The translations under genes were made by a program, and so were the position numbers. Positions 1-8,452 of a DNA stretch of 20,085 nt are shown in pieces; positions within the stretch are counted from its first letter, which is position 1, and each line of letters opens with the position of its first letter. The stretch lies in the NCBI GenBank assembly GCA_003427395.1, contig BFEA01000808.1, positions 92,233 to 112,317 on the forward strand. Direction: 5' to 3'. This DNA is from Chara braunii (Eukaryota > Streptophyta > Charophyceae > Charales > Characeae). The notes under the pieces are model-generated. The model was not told the origin of the DNA, ran no database searches, and saw nothing but the letters and a program-made list of their open reading frames with translations.

Positions 1-94
1 TTTTTTTCTCTTTTTTGATTGATTGATTGATTGATTGATTGGTAGGGGATGGGTCTGGGTGGGGGGTGGGGGGTGGGGGGGCGACCCATCCCCT

Positions 95-169
<75 letters not shown>

Positions 170-230
170 AAGAAAAGAAAAAAGGCCGCTTTCGAAAGTG
201 GGACTTCCCACTTTTTTTTTCTTTTCTTTT
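1..230. repeat. Foldback unit 1: (GATT)n / (AATC)n arms with G-rich loop
   Basis: A T-rich lead (1-16) is followed by (GATT)6 at 17-40 and then GGTAGGGGATGGGTC at 41-55. A G-rich loop lies at 56-82. GACCCATCCCCTATC at 83-97 is the near-perfect reverse complement of the 15-mer. (AATC)n runs over about 95-166, followed by an A-rich, G-interrupted tract at 165-182. The unit ends in a small palindrome, AAAGTGGGA / TCCCACTTT, around 195-214. The whole unit can fold back on itself and also pairs with the T-rich start of unit 2. I see no coding potential. It is a simple-repeat foldback, possibly a non-autonomous element; no terminal duplication is visible because it starts at the window edge. Confidence 0.85.
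45..81 (+). other. Potential G-quadruplex in the hairpin loop
   Basis: Six runs of three to seven G are separated by one- to three-base linkers, which satisfies the usual G3+N1-7 quadruplex pattern many times over. The loop of unit 2 (299-316) has a weaker version. The position between inverted hairpin arms means the strand could adopt either a hairpin or a quadruplex. This is seen in sequence only; folding is inferred. Confidence 0.6.
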
Positions 231-238
231 TTTCTCTT

Positions 239-285
<47 letters not shown>

Positions 286-360
286 AGGGGATGGATCTGG
301 GTGGGGGGTGGTGGGGCGACCCATCCCCTACCAATCAATCAATCAATCAATCAACCAATT
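231..360. repeat. Foldback unit 2: (GATT)n / (AATC)n arms
   Basis: This is a second copy of the preceding unit. A T-rich lead is followed by (GATT)10 at 243-282, then GGTAGGGGATGGATC at 283-297. A G-rich loop lies at 299-316, GACCCATCCCCTACC at 318-332 and (AATC)n at about 333-353. The right arm is shorter than in unit 1 and decays into AATTAATT at 359-368. The hairpin arms match at all but one position. Units 1 and 2 are in direct orientation, but because each is nearly palindromic the minus strand reads almost the same. Confidence 0.85.
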
Positions 361-706
361 AATTAATTGAACCGTTTTTTTTTTTTTTTACATCCCCGGG
401 ACCTTTTTTTTTTCTGATGGGGAGGTACCCCCTGACACCCGACACCCCCCCAGCCCATCCACCCCCTCAAAACCCCCCGCGAAAGGACGTACGGAGGGCC
501 ATAAGTCCCTACGTACGGACGTACGGTCGTCTGTACGGGCCGTATTGGTACGGGTGTATACACTGCTCTGGTCCTTGCATGGCCGGGCCGCCTGGGAAAC
601 AGTGTGACCCGGGTGGCCCAGCTGGTAGCCTAGGACTATATTTTATATCTTCTCTCCCTATACCTTCCACCACCTAGTACCTAACTAGGAATGCCACACA
701 CCTTGA
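361..706. other. Unassigned: homopolymer tracts, C-rich stretch, GTACGG cluster
   Basis: The stretch contains T runs at about 375-389 and 404-412, a C-rich segment at 426-478, and five copies of GTACGG within 489-553 (489, 513, 521, 533, 548). The C-rich segment opens an 86-codon frame on the plus strand with Pro-rich, non-repeating content. This is typical of composition bias and I do not call it a gene. I see no RNA gene here. Confidence 0.5.
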
Positions 707-847
707 TCTAACCCCTCACTGTTGAGCCTAGAGACCTCGGTCCTGGAAACGGGTGGCATTTTGCACCAGCTAACCAGGAGGGACAAGCAGACTATCTCAG
801 CCGGCGGACGCGCAGCAAGCCTCGGGACAGCTCCGTTCTCTGCCTGA
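707..847 (+). pseudogene. Short open segment, possible exon remnant
   Basis: Between stops at 704-706 (TGA) and 845-847 (TGA), one frame is open for 46 codons. It reads as mixed, protein-like sequence including LETGGILHQLTRRD and ending GTAPFSA. It has no internal ATG, so it would need an upstream spliced exon. I do not recognise the family. The composition is unlike the low-complexity frames around it, which is the only reason to list it. It may be the last exon of a decayed or spliced gene, or chance. Confidence 0.2.
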
Positions 848-2390
848 GAAACGCCCCTTTTTTATTTATGTTTTTGGTCTTGGAATTTTGTCTCGTTCGG
901 GCCCAGTGCCCAAGGTGTAGATCAATCCCAGTTTCCATAGCAGCTGAAGAACAGCTCAAGAGGTAAGTAGGTGCATGTCACTTTGGAGTATCGAATAAGC
1001 AAAGAGAAACACGTGCCGGCAACGAAACCAGGCCCCGAGTTCGAAAAAGCAATTATGAAGGTACCAATGGCCTTGGTGTCCGACCGGGTTTCATACTTAC
1101 ACGGGTCGGCCGTGGTGTCAGATGGGGAAAGAAAAATAAAATGAAAATTAATGCCCAACGGATACTTTTCAACCCAAATTGCCATTCGGACAGCTTGAAA
1201 AAAAACAGGGGTCACCTGGCCTCAGACCTGCTCGGAATCCCAGGCCGAGCCTCATCCTCTGTAGCAAGCAACCCCTACAAACCCTAATTGCATCACCTCC
1301 TACCCTTGTGGCAACCGATGTCAAATCGCCCTAAAGAACACCCAGTTTCCCTAATTACATCAAGTCCTACACAACAGGGCTTTCACCCCGTACGCGCGGG
1401 TGCTCGTGGAAGTTTGGAATGTTCTGGTTTGCGCCTTGTTTGTGTTATGGTGTTTTTTTTTTCTTCCTTTTTCTGCGTAAGGCGCCGTAAGTGCAATTTG
1501 GGGGGGTGGGGTGTGACCCGCACACTGGTTCGGCGTTTGGACGGGTAATATCCGAATGAGACGTGATGGTACAGTAATTGGTACCGGACCGACTTTGGAA
1601 TTTGCTAAAGTGCCGGGCCTGTTTTTGGACTGCATACATTGAGTAGTTTGTGCTTAGCCGCTTGAACTGAATACCGACCGAACTTAACAATTGGTGTGCG
1701 AGTTTGGAGGAAGGGCGGCCGAGACTCCGACGACGGTATGTAGGCAATGATTGTTGTAGTCTCAGGCCTCTTTCCGAGACCGACGTCACAGCTGGCATTT
1801 CCGGGATGTCGGTGGTTGACGGAGGAGGGTTCTAGTGCGAGGTACATGCGGACACTTGAGGGAAGCACGTAGGAGTTGTTTCACTTGGGTGGGAGAAACC
1901 CCTTGAGGACCATCAGTGACACCTGGCGGTGATCGAAACCGGTCGGGTAGCCGCTCTTCTGGAAATTTTCTGCATTAATATTACTGATCTTACAATTTTG
2001 TTGTGCTTTGAGTCCGATCTTTGCTGTCACTATGCGTGTTAGCCGTTGAGTGACATATGTGTGTGGGACTTCTACCTGCAATCTCAAGTATGCTTACCTA
2101 CACAACACTGAGTCTCCCGTGAAATTTAATTCAACAAAATCACAAATGCTTCCCGTAAATCTCATGCAAACACCCTCCATTTCTCTATTTATTTGTCATC
2201 CTTCCACAGGGCCTGGCCTGGGCCGATGCTAATCGTCTTTCTCTGTAGCATTCCAATTTTAACGGACGGCCTGAAGGACTGCCTGAGAAAAGTTGAAACT
2301 TTTTCTTTTTCCTTTTTCTTTTTCTTTTACCATTTTTTTTCAGCCTACTGTGCAGGATGCATGTATAATGTATTCCTTCACAATTTCTTG
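848..2390. other. Unassigned region without a recognisable gene
   Basis: Several frames of 60 to 117 codons are open on both strands (for example 922-1215 minus and 1445-1798 minus). They overlap one another, contain no motif I know, and none has neighbours suggesting a gene. A GGTAAGT splice-donor-like site lies at 961-967. A telo-box-like AAACCCTAA lies at 1279-1287, an element seen near plant transcription starts, but nothing convincing follows it. A pyrimidine tract built on CTTTTT lies at 2299-2341. A spliced gene with short exons cannot be excluded. Confidence 0.4.
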
Positions 2391-2393
2391 AGA

Positions 2394-2740
2394 CGTTTGA
2401 ACGTCTGTTTGGGACTGACAGTGCGGCGTGCGCTTGTAGTCCCAAACAGACCAGGTCCCTCAAACAGCTAACCAAGTTTGAGGGTCTGTGTTGTGGGAAT
2501 GACAGTGTATTTGTAGTCGTGAACAGTCCTCAACTGAGAAAGTTTGAGGGTCCATTTGGGACTGACAGTGTGTTTGTAGTCCCAAACAAACCGTCAAACC
2601 CTAAACCCTAAACCCTAAACCCTAAACCCTAAATGAGGGTCTGCTTGGGACTGACAGTGCATTTGTAGTCCCAAACAGGCCCTTAAATAACTGAGGAAGT
2701 TTGAGGGTCTGTTTGTGATTGACAGTGTGTTTGTAGCAAG
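2394..2740. repeat. Five-copy hairpin repeat
   Basis: Five diverged copies start at about 2394, 2475, 2541, 2634 and 2698. Each begins with a GTTTGAGGGTCTGTTTGGGA-like left arm, has a loop containing GACAGTG and TTGTAG, and ends with a right arm such as AGTCCCAAACAGACC that pairs with the left one. Copies 1, 3 and 4 pair well. Copy 2 is degraded and copy 5 lacks the right arm. The unit resembles plant MITE-like or hairpin satellite sequences. I see no coding capacity. Confidence 0.8.
2599..2633 (+). repeat. Interstitial telomere repeat (CCCTAAA)5
   Basis: Five perfect head-to-tail CCCTAAA units (TTTAGGG on the other strand) match the Arabidopsis-type telomere repeat of plants and many green algae. 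They sit exactly between the right end of hairpin copy 3 (CGTCAAAC) and the left end of copy 4 (TGAGGGTC), replacing the usual spacer. This helps place the organism in the green lineage. Confidence 0.9.
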
Positions 2741-3380
2741 TACCTAAATGTTGGTGTACTACTGTGTACATGTCTGAGTCTCCCATAGGGAACAGAATGA
2801 AAAAGAGGGAACTTTGGGGGCTAGGACGCAATCTTCCACAGTAGACAGAGACAAAACTGTGTAAAAATGCCTTTTCGAAGTCATAGAGACATCCCAGACC
2901 TGAAATTCCGGTTTGAGATCCCTACTGTGTAGCCCTTGGGGTGCTCACAGCCCCTACCCTGTTGAGCGCAATAATTTCATTGCGCACTGGGTAGTTATAC
3001 CATTGAAGGGAATTGAACTCCAGAGTTCAGTCATTGAACGGAATTGAACTCCGGAGCAAACTCCGGACGTTCAAGCGTGTAAACGGTCACATATCTCTCA
3101 GGTGAGTGAGTATCTGGACTGGAAGTTGACTTAGATACAGATAATGCTATACTGACTGCATCTCTGCCACAATGGTGAGGAGTGTGCATAAGTACGACTT
3201 TGTAAACTGCTTGGTGGCGAGGAGAGATCAGCTATGGGTGACATTGGTTAGGTTGGTTTTGTCTCGGATTTACAATGTCCTGGTACAGGGAGGGCTAGAA
3301 GTTCCTCTAGGATTAGGAGACCAGAATTGTTGATATAGCATAGCTTACTACAATTAATAAAAAATTTTATCAACATCAGG
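2741..3380. other. Unassigned region with small duplications
   Basis: I see no gene. GCGCAATAATTTCATTGCGC at 2966-2985 is a short perfect-arm hairpin. The phrase GGAATTGAACTCC occurs twice (about 3009-3021 and 3040-3052) within a roughly 34-bp imperfect direct duplication, CATTGAA(G/C)GGAATTGAACTCC. The second copy is followed by a small CTCCGG-based hairpin. Reading frames are short and without recognisable content. Confidence 0.4.
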
Positions 3381-3438
3381 ATCATCATCATTAGTATCAT
3401 CATCATCATCATCATGATCATCATCATCATCGTCATCA
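3381..3438. repeat. (ATC)n / (GAT)n microsatellite
   Basis: About 58 bp of imperfect ATC trinucleotide repeats, with interruptions such as TTAGT, ATG and CGTC. The minus strand reads as a Met-rich frame, which is an artefact of the repeat. Confidence 0.9.
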
Positions 3439-3554
3439 CATGAGGGACACTGAGCCTGGTTCTCAGCAAGTTCGGTTCGGTTTCTCCGGGCAGACTGTGA
3501 GGACCCCGGCCTCATTCCTCTTATTGGTAATATTAGCCTTGGGCACTGGGCCCC

Positions 3555-3586
3555 TTTTTTTTTTTTTTTTACAAAAAAAAAAAAAA
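3555..3586. repeat. T16-AC-A14 inverted homopolymer
   Basis: Sixteen T are followed by AC and fourteen A, a near-perfect palindrome of homopolymers. It could be two abutting poly(A)/(T) tails or a slippage product. No target-site duplication was recognised around it. Confidence 0.85.
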
Positions 3587-4176
3587 GTTAGGTCCTGAGT
3601 CATTACAGGAAATAACACAGTAAGCCATCACTCATGGGTTGTTGATGCTCTAAACCGGGGAGGTCAATAGATCTTTCTCTGTAGTGCGGCTGCGGATAGG
3701 AAGGTCCGGACCTGGTTAAAACCTTTGTCTGTTGTGAGGCATTGCTCGAGGCCGCGGCAATCTTTGATAATTGTAACATTCTACCAAGGCATCACATGGC
3801 GCCGGTTGGAAAGGACAAACATGAGATTGTTCAGGCTCCCCATGGATGCATGCACTGGTAGAGATTCTAGAGAACCTTCTCAGAGTTTATGAGTTTCTTG
3901 TTGTCATTCTGGTTAATATCATTATCTGCTCTTTGAATTCCCTTATCACCTCATATGCTTCTTCCATCTCTTTCTATGTTTCGCATTGACTCCCTCTAGC
4001 ACTGCCAAGACACTTTCTGACTGCAAGAGTATGCTTGTGACCCTTGAGCTTAAACTACTAGGACATGGCCCCAGCCTTGCAGAAAGTTTTTTGTCGCCAC
4101 AAGCAAAACTCGGAGGCGCCGCGCGGCCACGCCCACCATCGAAAAAAAAAAAACGACGGCCTCCGAAGTGGTGCAG
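3587..4176. other. Unassigned region
   Basis: I recognise no gene, RNA or mobile-element terminus. A 138-codon plus-strand frame that opens at 3986 gets most of its length from the downstream CAAT repeat. Its non-repetitive first half has no motif I know. An A12 tract lies at 4142-4153. Confidence 0.35.
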
Positions 4177-4256
4177 GTGTGTGTGTGTGTGTGTGCACGC
4201 GGGGAGGGGAGGGAGGACCCCTCCCTCGTCAATCAATCAATCAATCAATCAATCAT

Positions 4257-4296
<40 letters not shown>

Positions 4297-4306
4297 CCAA
4301 TCAATA

Positions 4307-4357
<51 letters not shown>

Positions 4358-4360
4358 TTT

Positions 4361-4391
<31 letters not shown>

Positions 4392-4392
4392 C
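4177..4392. repeat. (GT)n, G-rich hairpin, (CAAT)n and pyrimidine tract
   Basis: (GT)9 at 4177-4195 is followed by a G-rich block at 4201-4216 and its partial complement ACCCCTCCCTC at 4217-4227. (CAAT)n runs over about 4229-4356 with CATT, CAACC and AATAAATC interruptions. A T-rich tract broken by single C's follows at 4357-4392. The order G-rich hairpin then AATC array repeats the logic of the foldbacks at 1-360, but only one arm is present and the flanking tract is T-rich rather than A-rich. Confidence 0.8.
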
Positions 4393-4523
4393 CACACACT
4401 AAAAACGACCGCCCCGAAAAATATTTTTTTTTACCTTTTTTTTTCAAGGGGGTAGGGCGAGGGTTTTGGAACCGTAATCCGAAACCCCAACCCCCAACCC
4501 CCTCACCCCTCGGCCACTGAAGG

Positions 4524-4599
4524 CCGCGGCATTCTGTGGTCGCCGCGGTGATGACCGCGGCCTCGCGTCCGCGGCTTCTGACCGCGGTCGTGGCCGCGG
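4524..4599. repeat. Cluster of six CCGCGG palindromes
   Basis: CCGCGG occurs at 4524, 4543, 4555, 4569, 4582 and 4594, spaced 12 to 19 bp apart, usually preceded by GA or G. Adjacent sites can pair with each other. The cluster ends about 15 bp before homology to retrotransposon pol begins, so it may mark the rearrangement that removed the 5' part of that element. Confidence 0.75.
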
Positions 4600-4612
4600 C
4601 TGCTAGGGATTT

Positions 4613-5197
4613 ATAGACCGAGACAAGTGCGAATTTGTCCGGCAAGAGCTGGAATACTTGGGCCATTTTGTCACACGGGAGGGCATCAGTCCGCTATCGG
4701 ACAAGATTGAAGCCATCCAAGAGTGGCCGGAGCCGCAGAACGTCACAGATGTCTGTTCGTATGTTGGCCTTGCCGGTTACTACCAATGTTTTATCAAGGG
4801 ATACTCGAAGATCACGGCCCACTTATCCAAGCTTCAATGCGAGGATCGGTCGTTTGACTTTGGAGAGGATGCGCGGGAATCATTTTTGACTCTCAAAGCT
4901 GCGCTATTATCGACGGAGGTCTTGAGCATCTACGACCCACTATTGCCTACGCGAGTCACTACGGATACGTGCGGCTTTAGCATGGTGTCGTCCTCGAATA
5001 ACACGATGGCGTGGATTGACACCTGGTCGAGTACTTCAGCAAGAAAGTGTCCGTCGTGCACTCCATTGACGATCCACGCGCTCAAGCGGTGGTGGCACTT
5101 CCTCCTTGGTCGAAGCCAATTCCGATGGGTAACGGAGAACAATCTGTTGGTTTTCTACAAGACCCAAGACACCGTCAATAACACCATCGCCCGATGA
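4613..5197 (+). pseudogene. pol: Retrotransposon pol fragment: RT thumb and RNase H, broken
   Basis: Translation in the frame of 4613 gives KCEFVRQELEYLGHFVT and a GYY-containing thumb segment. It then runs into RNase H around the TTDTCG motif, whose Asp codon at 4964 fits the first catalytic Asp (usual form TDAS). The YxDD palm of RT is absent, so the fragment starts after the polymerase active site. Between about 4985 and 5080 the family-like reading (VEYFSKKVS and onward) lies in the next frame, which carries TAA at 4999-5001 and TGA at 5017-5019. The original frame then resumes at HALKRWWHF. The segment ends in TGA at 5195-5197, where I expect Trp in this family. At least two frameshifts and three stops make it non-functional. 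Confidence 0.88.
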
Positions 5198-6284
5198 ATG
5201 ACTTTCATCGACCAATTTGACTTCTTTCCCGATCATATTCTGGGGAAGTCAAACCGTTTTGCGGATGCTCTTTCACGGCATCCGGATCATTGTACCGCAG
5301 TCTACTCGCCCTTCGAGATCGGTGACGACCTGTGGGACAGTTTCATCTGCGGCTACCAAGCTGACCCCGAGTTTCGCGTCAAGTACGCGAATTGCTCCTC
5401 TTCTAATCCAGCGCCTTCTCACCACCGGATCCAAGAGGGGTACTTGTTTGTCCACAAGCAGGGGAAGGACCTTCTTTGCGTACCGAGTGACTCTCACTTG
5501 CGTACACGGCTCCTTGGCGAGTTCCACGATGCTTCCGCCACCGGATACTTTGGAGTCAATCGCACGAGTAGCCGACTTCGCGAGCAATTTTGGTGGCCCG
5601 GTCTCCTCGACGACGTCACACGCTATTGCAAGTCATGCGAGGTTTGCCGACGCTGCAAATCCTGCAACCGTCGTCCGTACGGCGAGTTGCAACCGCTACA
5701 GGTCCCCTTGCGCCGAAGGGAAGCGATTGCCATGGACATTACCGGGCCGTTCCCCAAGCACAATACTGGTGTGGATGAGATTCTCACGGTGGTCGACCAA
5801 CTCACCAAGTTTGCCATGTTTTTGCCTTGCCGCTATCATGCCAAGGCACCGGAGTTGGCCGAGGTTCTTTATGCCGGTTGGATTCCAACCAAGGGTTACC
5901 CCAAGGAAATCGTCTGCGACCACGACACTCGGTTCATGTCCGATTTTTGGTTGGCGCTCATCAAACGATGGGGCTCATCTCTCAAGCCAAGTTCGGCCCG
6001 CCACCCCCAAATTGACGACCAAACGGAGAGGGTGCATCAGACCGCACAGGTTCTCCTTCGCACTCTCATACGTCCCGACCAAAAGCACTGGGTTGAGCGG
6101 CTGCCGAATGTTGAGTTGGCATACAACTCGTCCATCCACCCGACTATCGGGATGTCGCCCTTCAAGTTCAAGCACGGCTCGCCGATCACTTCACCGTTGA
6201 ACGCAATCATTCCAGGAACAATCGAGAGCGACGACCATCTTTTTTTCTTGCGTCAGATGCAAGAGCTACTTGTCAAGGCACTAG
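5198..6284 (+). pseudogene. pol: Retrotransposon pol fragment: RNase H tail and integrase
   Basis: The frame continues directly after the stop at 5195 and begins with the last part of RNase H, including ADALSR at about 5261-5278. Next comes the integrase zinc-binding region, with His at 5525, Tyr at 5546 where the second His of the HHCC finger normally is, and Cys at 5636 and 5645. The catalytic core keeps Asp 5735 (MDITGPFP), Asp 5918 (CDHDTRF) and Glu 6026 (QTERVHQ), giving DD35E spacing. NSSIHPTIGMSPF follows, typical of the core's end. The frame is lost near 6284, where the rest of the protein continues in another frame. The enzyme would insert cDNA into chromatin. The finger substitution and broken frame say it no longer does. 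Confidence 0.92.
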
Positions 6285-6883
6285 ATGGCCAAAATGCAGC
6301 AACGCATGAGCCAACAGGCCAATCGCCTGCGTCTTCCTTGCCCATTCCACGCTGGCGATCTGATTTGGGTTTCCGTCGCGGAATTCATCCTTGAACAAGA
6401 TATCTCTCGCAAGCTCCTCCCGAAATGGATGGGGCCCTGGCCGATCATTAAACCCGCTAGGGATGCACCCGAGGGACCTTCCTTCACTATTCAGGTGCCT
6501 TCCCACTTGCTCGTCCACCCGGCCTTTCATTGCTCAAAGCTGGCTCTTTACACGCCAGCGGAACATGACGATTTTCCCGGGCGACGATCGCAAGACCCAC
6601 CCTCTATGGACGGTTTTCAAGAGGTCAGCAACATCATCTCCCAGCGGCGCTACTTTAACAAGACAACCGAGTACTTAGTACACTTTGCGAACTGCAGTCA
6701 CAGAGCTGACCGTTGGTTGACCCGTGCGGAACTCCAAGCAACAACTCCGGATGTTCTCGCGCTACAAACGCAAGATGCAAGGCAAGCTGGTATCTTCGGC
6801 TCCACGTTGCACCCACATCCACGTTCCACATTCAGATCGTCAGCTTCGCCCTCGCCCCGGTTTGACATCATAAGGAGGGGGGG
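6285..6883 (+). pseudogene. pol: Retrotransposon pol fragment: integrase C terminus and chromodomain
   Basis: Homology shifts by one frame at about 6285. The segment reads the integrase C-terminal barrel (GDLIWVSVAEF, KLLPKWMGPWPI, HPAFHCSKLALYTP) and then a chromodomain-like stretch from about 6615 to 6735 (FQEVSNIISQRRY, EYLVHFANC, DRWLTRAEL). Chromodomains tether chromovirus integrases to marked histones. The usual aromatic cage is only partly recognisable here, and the second half carries Arg-Trp where many family members have WEP. After about 6770 the sequence is low-complexity Ser/Pro. No stop comes before the polypurine tract; the frame runs through it and ends inside the LTR at 7062-7064. 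Confidence 0.85.
6872..6883 (+). promoter_or_regulatory. Polypurine tract 1
   Basis: AAGGAGGGGGGG directly precedes the TGTTACA start of the first LTR. In LTR retrotransposons this tract primes plus-strand cDNA synthesis. The identical tract recurs immediately before the second LTR at 8537-8548, confirming both the tract and the LTR boundary. Confidence 0.85.
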
Positions 6884-8452
6884 TGTTACATGTTGCGCCT
6901 GCAAAAGGCTGCACACGCCCCCTTTCAGGCCCGTGACGTTTTCAGGCCAAAAGCCTGAAAACAAGGGCCTACAGGCCCTGTGTCGTTTCAACCTGAAAAC
7001 CCGAAAACAAGGGCCTACAGGCCCTTTGTCGTTTCAGGCTAAATCAGGGCCTTTCCGACCCTGAGTATTTTCAGCCTGAAACTGAGGACGATTTTCAGGC
7101 CCTCATCAGTCCGGCCCGCCCTGAAACTCAGGAAACAAACCAGGGTTTTAGCACAGGCCATTTAAGGCCTGTTTTTAAGACAACCCCTGGTTGAGCTTCA
7201 ACGCCAAGGTCTGGCACATTTCGACATTGGAAAGAGCAGCCTCCTGGACGGGCCAGCACTATATAGGACTGGCCCGCCCGGCAGGCCGGGAGATAGTTCC
7301 TAGGTACTTCACAGGCACTTCACGTGCAGTTCAAGAGGCAGGAGGTAGTCTTCAGGACTCGGCAGCAGCACTCTGAAGGAGCGCTGCAAGGGTAGTAGTA
7401 GCGTTGGCAGTAGTCTTCAGCGCTGGGCGCTAGTAGCGTTAGCTGTAGTCTTCAGCGCAGGGCGCCATAGCAGCTAGAGTAGTACTACAGAGAGAGAGGT
7501 TGGGCGGAGGCCAGAGGGACTTACTTGCAGCGCCATCACTCCAGCTTCGTCTTCGAGGTATCTGCAGCACAGCGCCACCTTCACAGGTTAGTACTTGGCA
7601 TACGAGAGAGAGAGAGTTCTTCTTCTTCCTCTTCACAGTCCACCATCTCCCTCTCACCCTCTCGTTATCTGACTTCACCGCATCAGCAGACTATGACAGA
7701 GAGAGAGAGAGAGAAATTGGTGACATTTGGATCTAGACTCGACATTGGACTTCAGACATTTTGACAAGGGAGTATTTGGGACTTGTAACGAGACTTGGTG
7801 TTGACGACTTTCCCATCTCTCCCCTCTTCTTCTCCGTCTGATCCCATCCTCTTCGTCTGTGCATAATTTGGACCTGGCGCCTCTTTCTGTGTATAGGACC
7901 AGGCTCCCTTCACACCGTGTGGTGAAAATGATGTATGTCTGGTCTGCGTTGTAACATTGATTGGGCTAGTCATTAGTATTCTAGTATTCTGCTGCGCTAT
8001 CTTATACTACACGAAAGAGGTCAGTCCCGGTCAGGTCAGGACGTGTATCTGAGTCTTCCACTGCGCTGTAAAGCACTATTTTTGTATGTATCAGAATGTA
8101 CACTGCTTCGTGAGATTTCACTTGCACTGCATTGTCCATTCAGTCCTTTTTATTACATTGTGGATCCTCGGTTATTATGTCCATCGCCCAACTGGGCATG
8201 TACACACACACCGAACTCTACCTCTAAGCTACAACGACTATGACCGCCTAACCCCTACTAGCTATGAATACTCTATCTTCCATCGGCCCACTTTATCCTC
8301 GGGCATCTGCAGACCAGCTCGCACAAGACGCTAGGGCAGCGCTTCCGCATGGCTCACGTAGGAATGAATGAATGTGTTATGATTCTGGTTGTTCGTTGCC
8401 TGAAGGGCAACACTCACTCACATAAACTTCCGGATATGCCCATACATACACA
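6884..8452 (+). mobile_element. LTR copy 1 (about 1.57 kb)
   Basis: The LTR begins TGTTACA and ends TACACA, giving the canonical TG...CA ends. Both limits are fixed by the parallel copy at 8549-10116. U3 contains about eight CCTGAAA/TTTCAGG motifs and two GGGCCTACAGGCCC palindromes. A TATATAG box lies at 7260-7266, so transcription probably starts near 7290. Downstream, a 35-bp unit is tandemly duplicated (7396-7430 and 7431-7465, ending TCAGCGCTGGGCGC or a variant). Short (GA)n runs occur near 7490, 7605 and 7700. Open frames inside it are not genes. Confidence 0.9.
7260..7266 (+). promoter_or_regulatory. TATA box of LTR copy 1
   Basis: TATATAG sits in CACTATATAGGA, 376 bp into the LTR, and is conserved in the second LTR at 8924-8930. 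It is the only good TATA match in the first third of the LTR, so it most likely marks the U3/R side. Confidence 0.65.

Noticed and set aside
35-338. Reading frames of repeated Ile-Asn-Gln-Ser on both strands
   Set aside because: A 4-bp repeat read in triplets gives the same four-residue period in all frames; this is a microsatellite artefact.
2394-2740. CRISPR array
   Set aside because: Repeats are diverged hairpins with variable, partly missing arms and no uniform spacers, in eukaryotic DNA.
3986-4455. Overlapping plus-strand frames of 80 to 138 codons
   Set aside because: Their length comes from the CAAT array and the GT run; no motif in the unique part.
5217-6200. 327-codon frame overlapping integrase
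   Set aside because: Shadow frame of pol; the integrase motifs with DD35E spacing are in the other frame.
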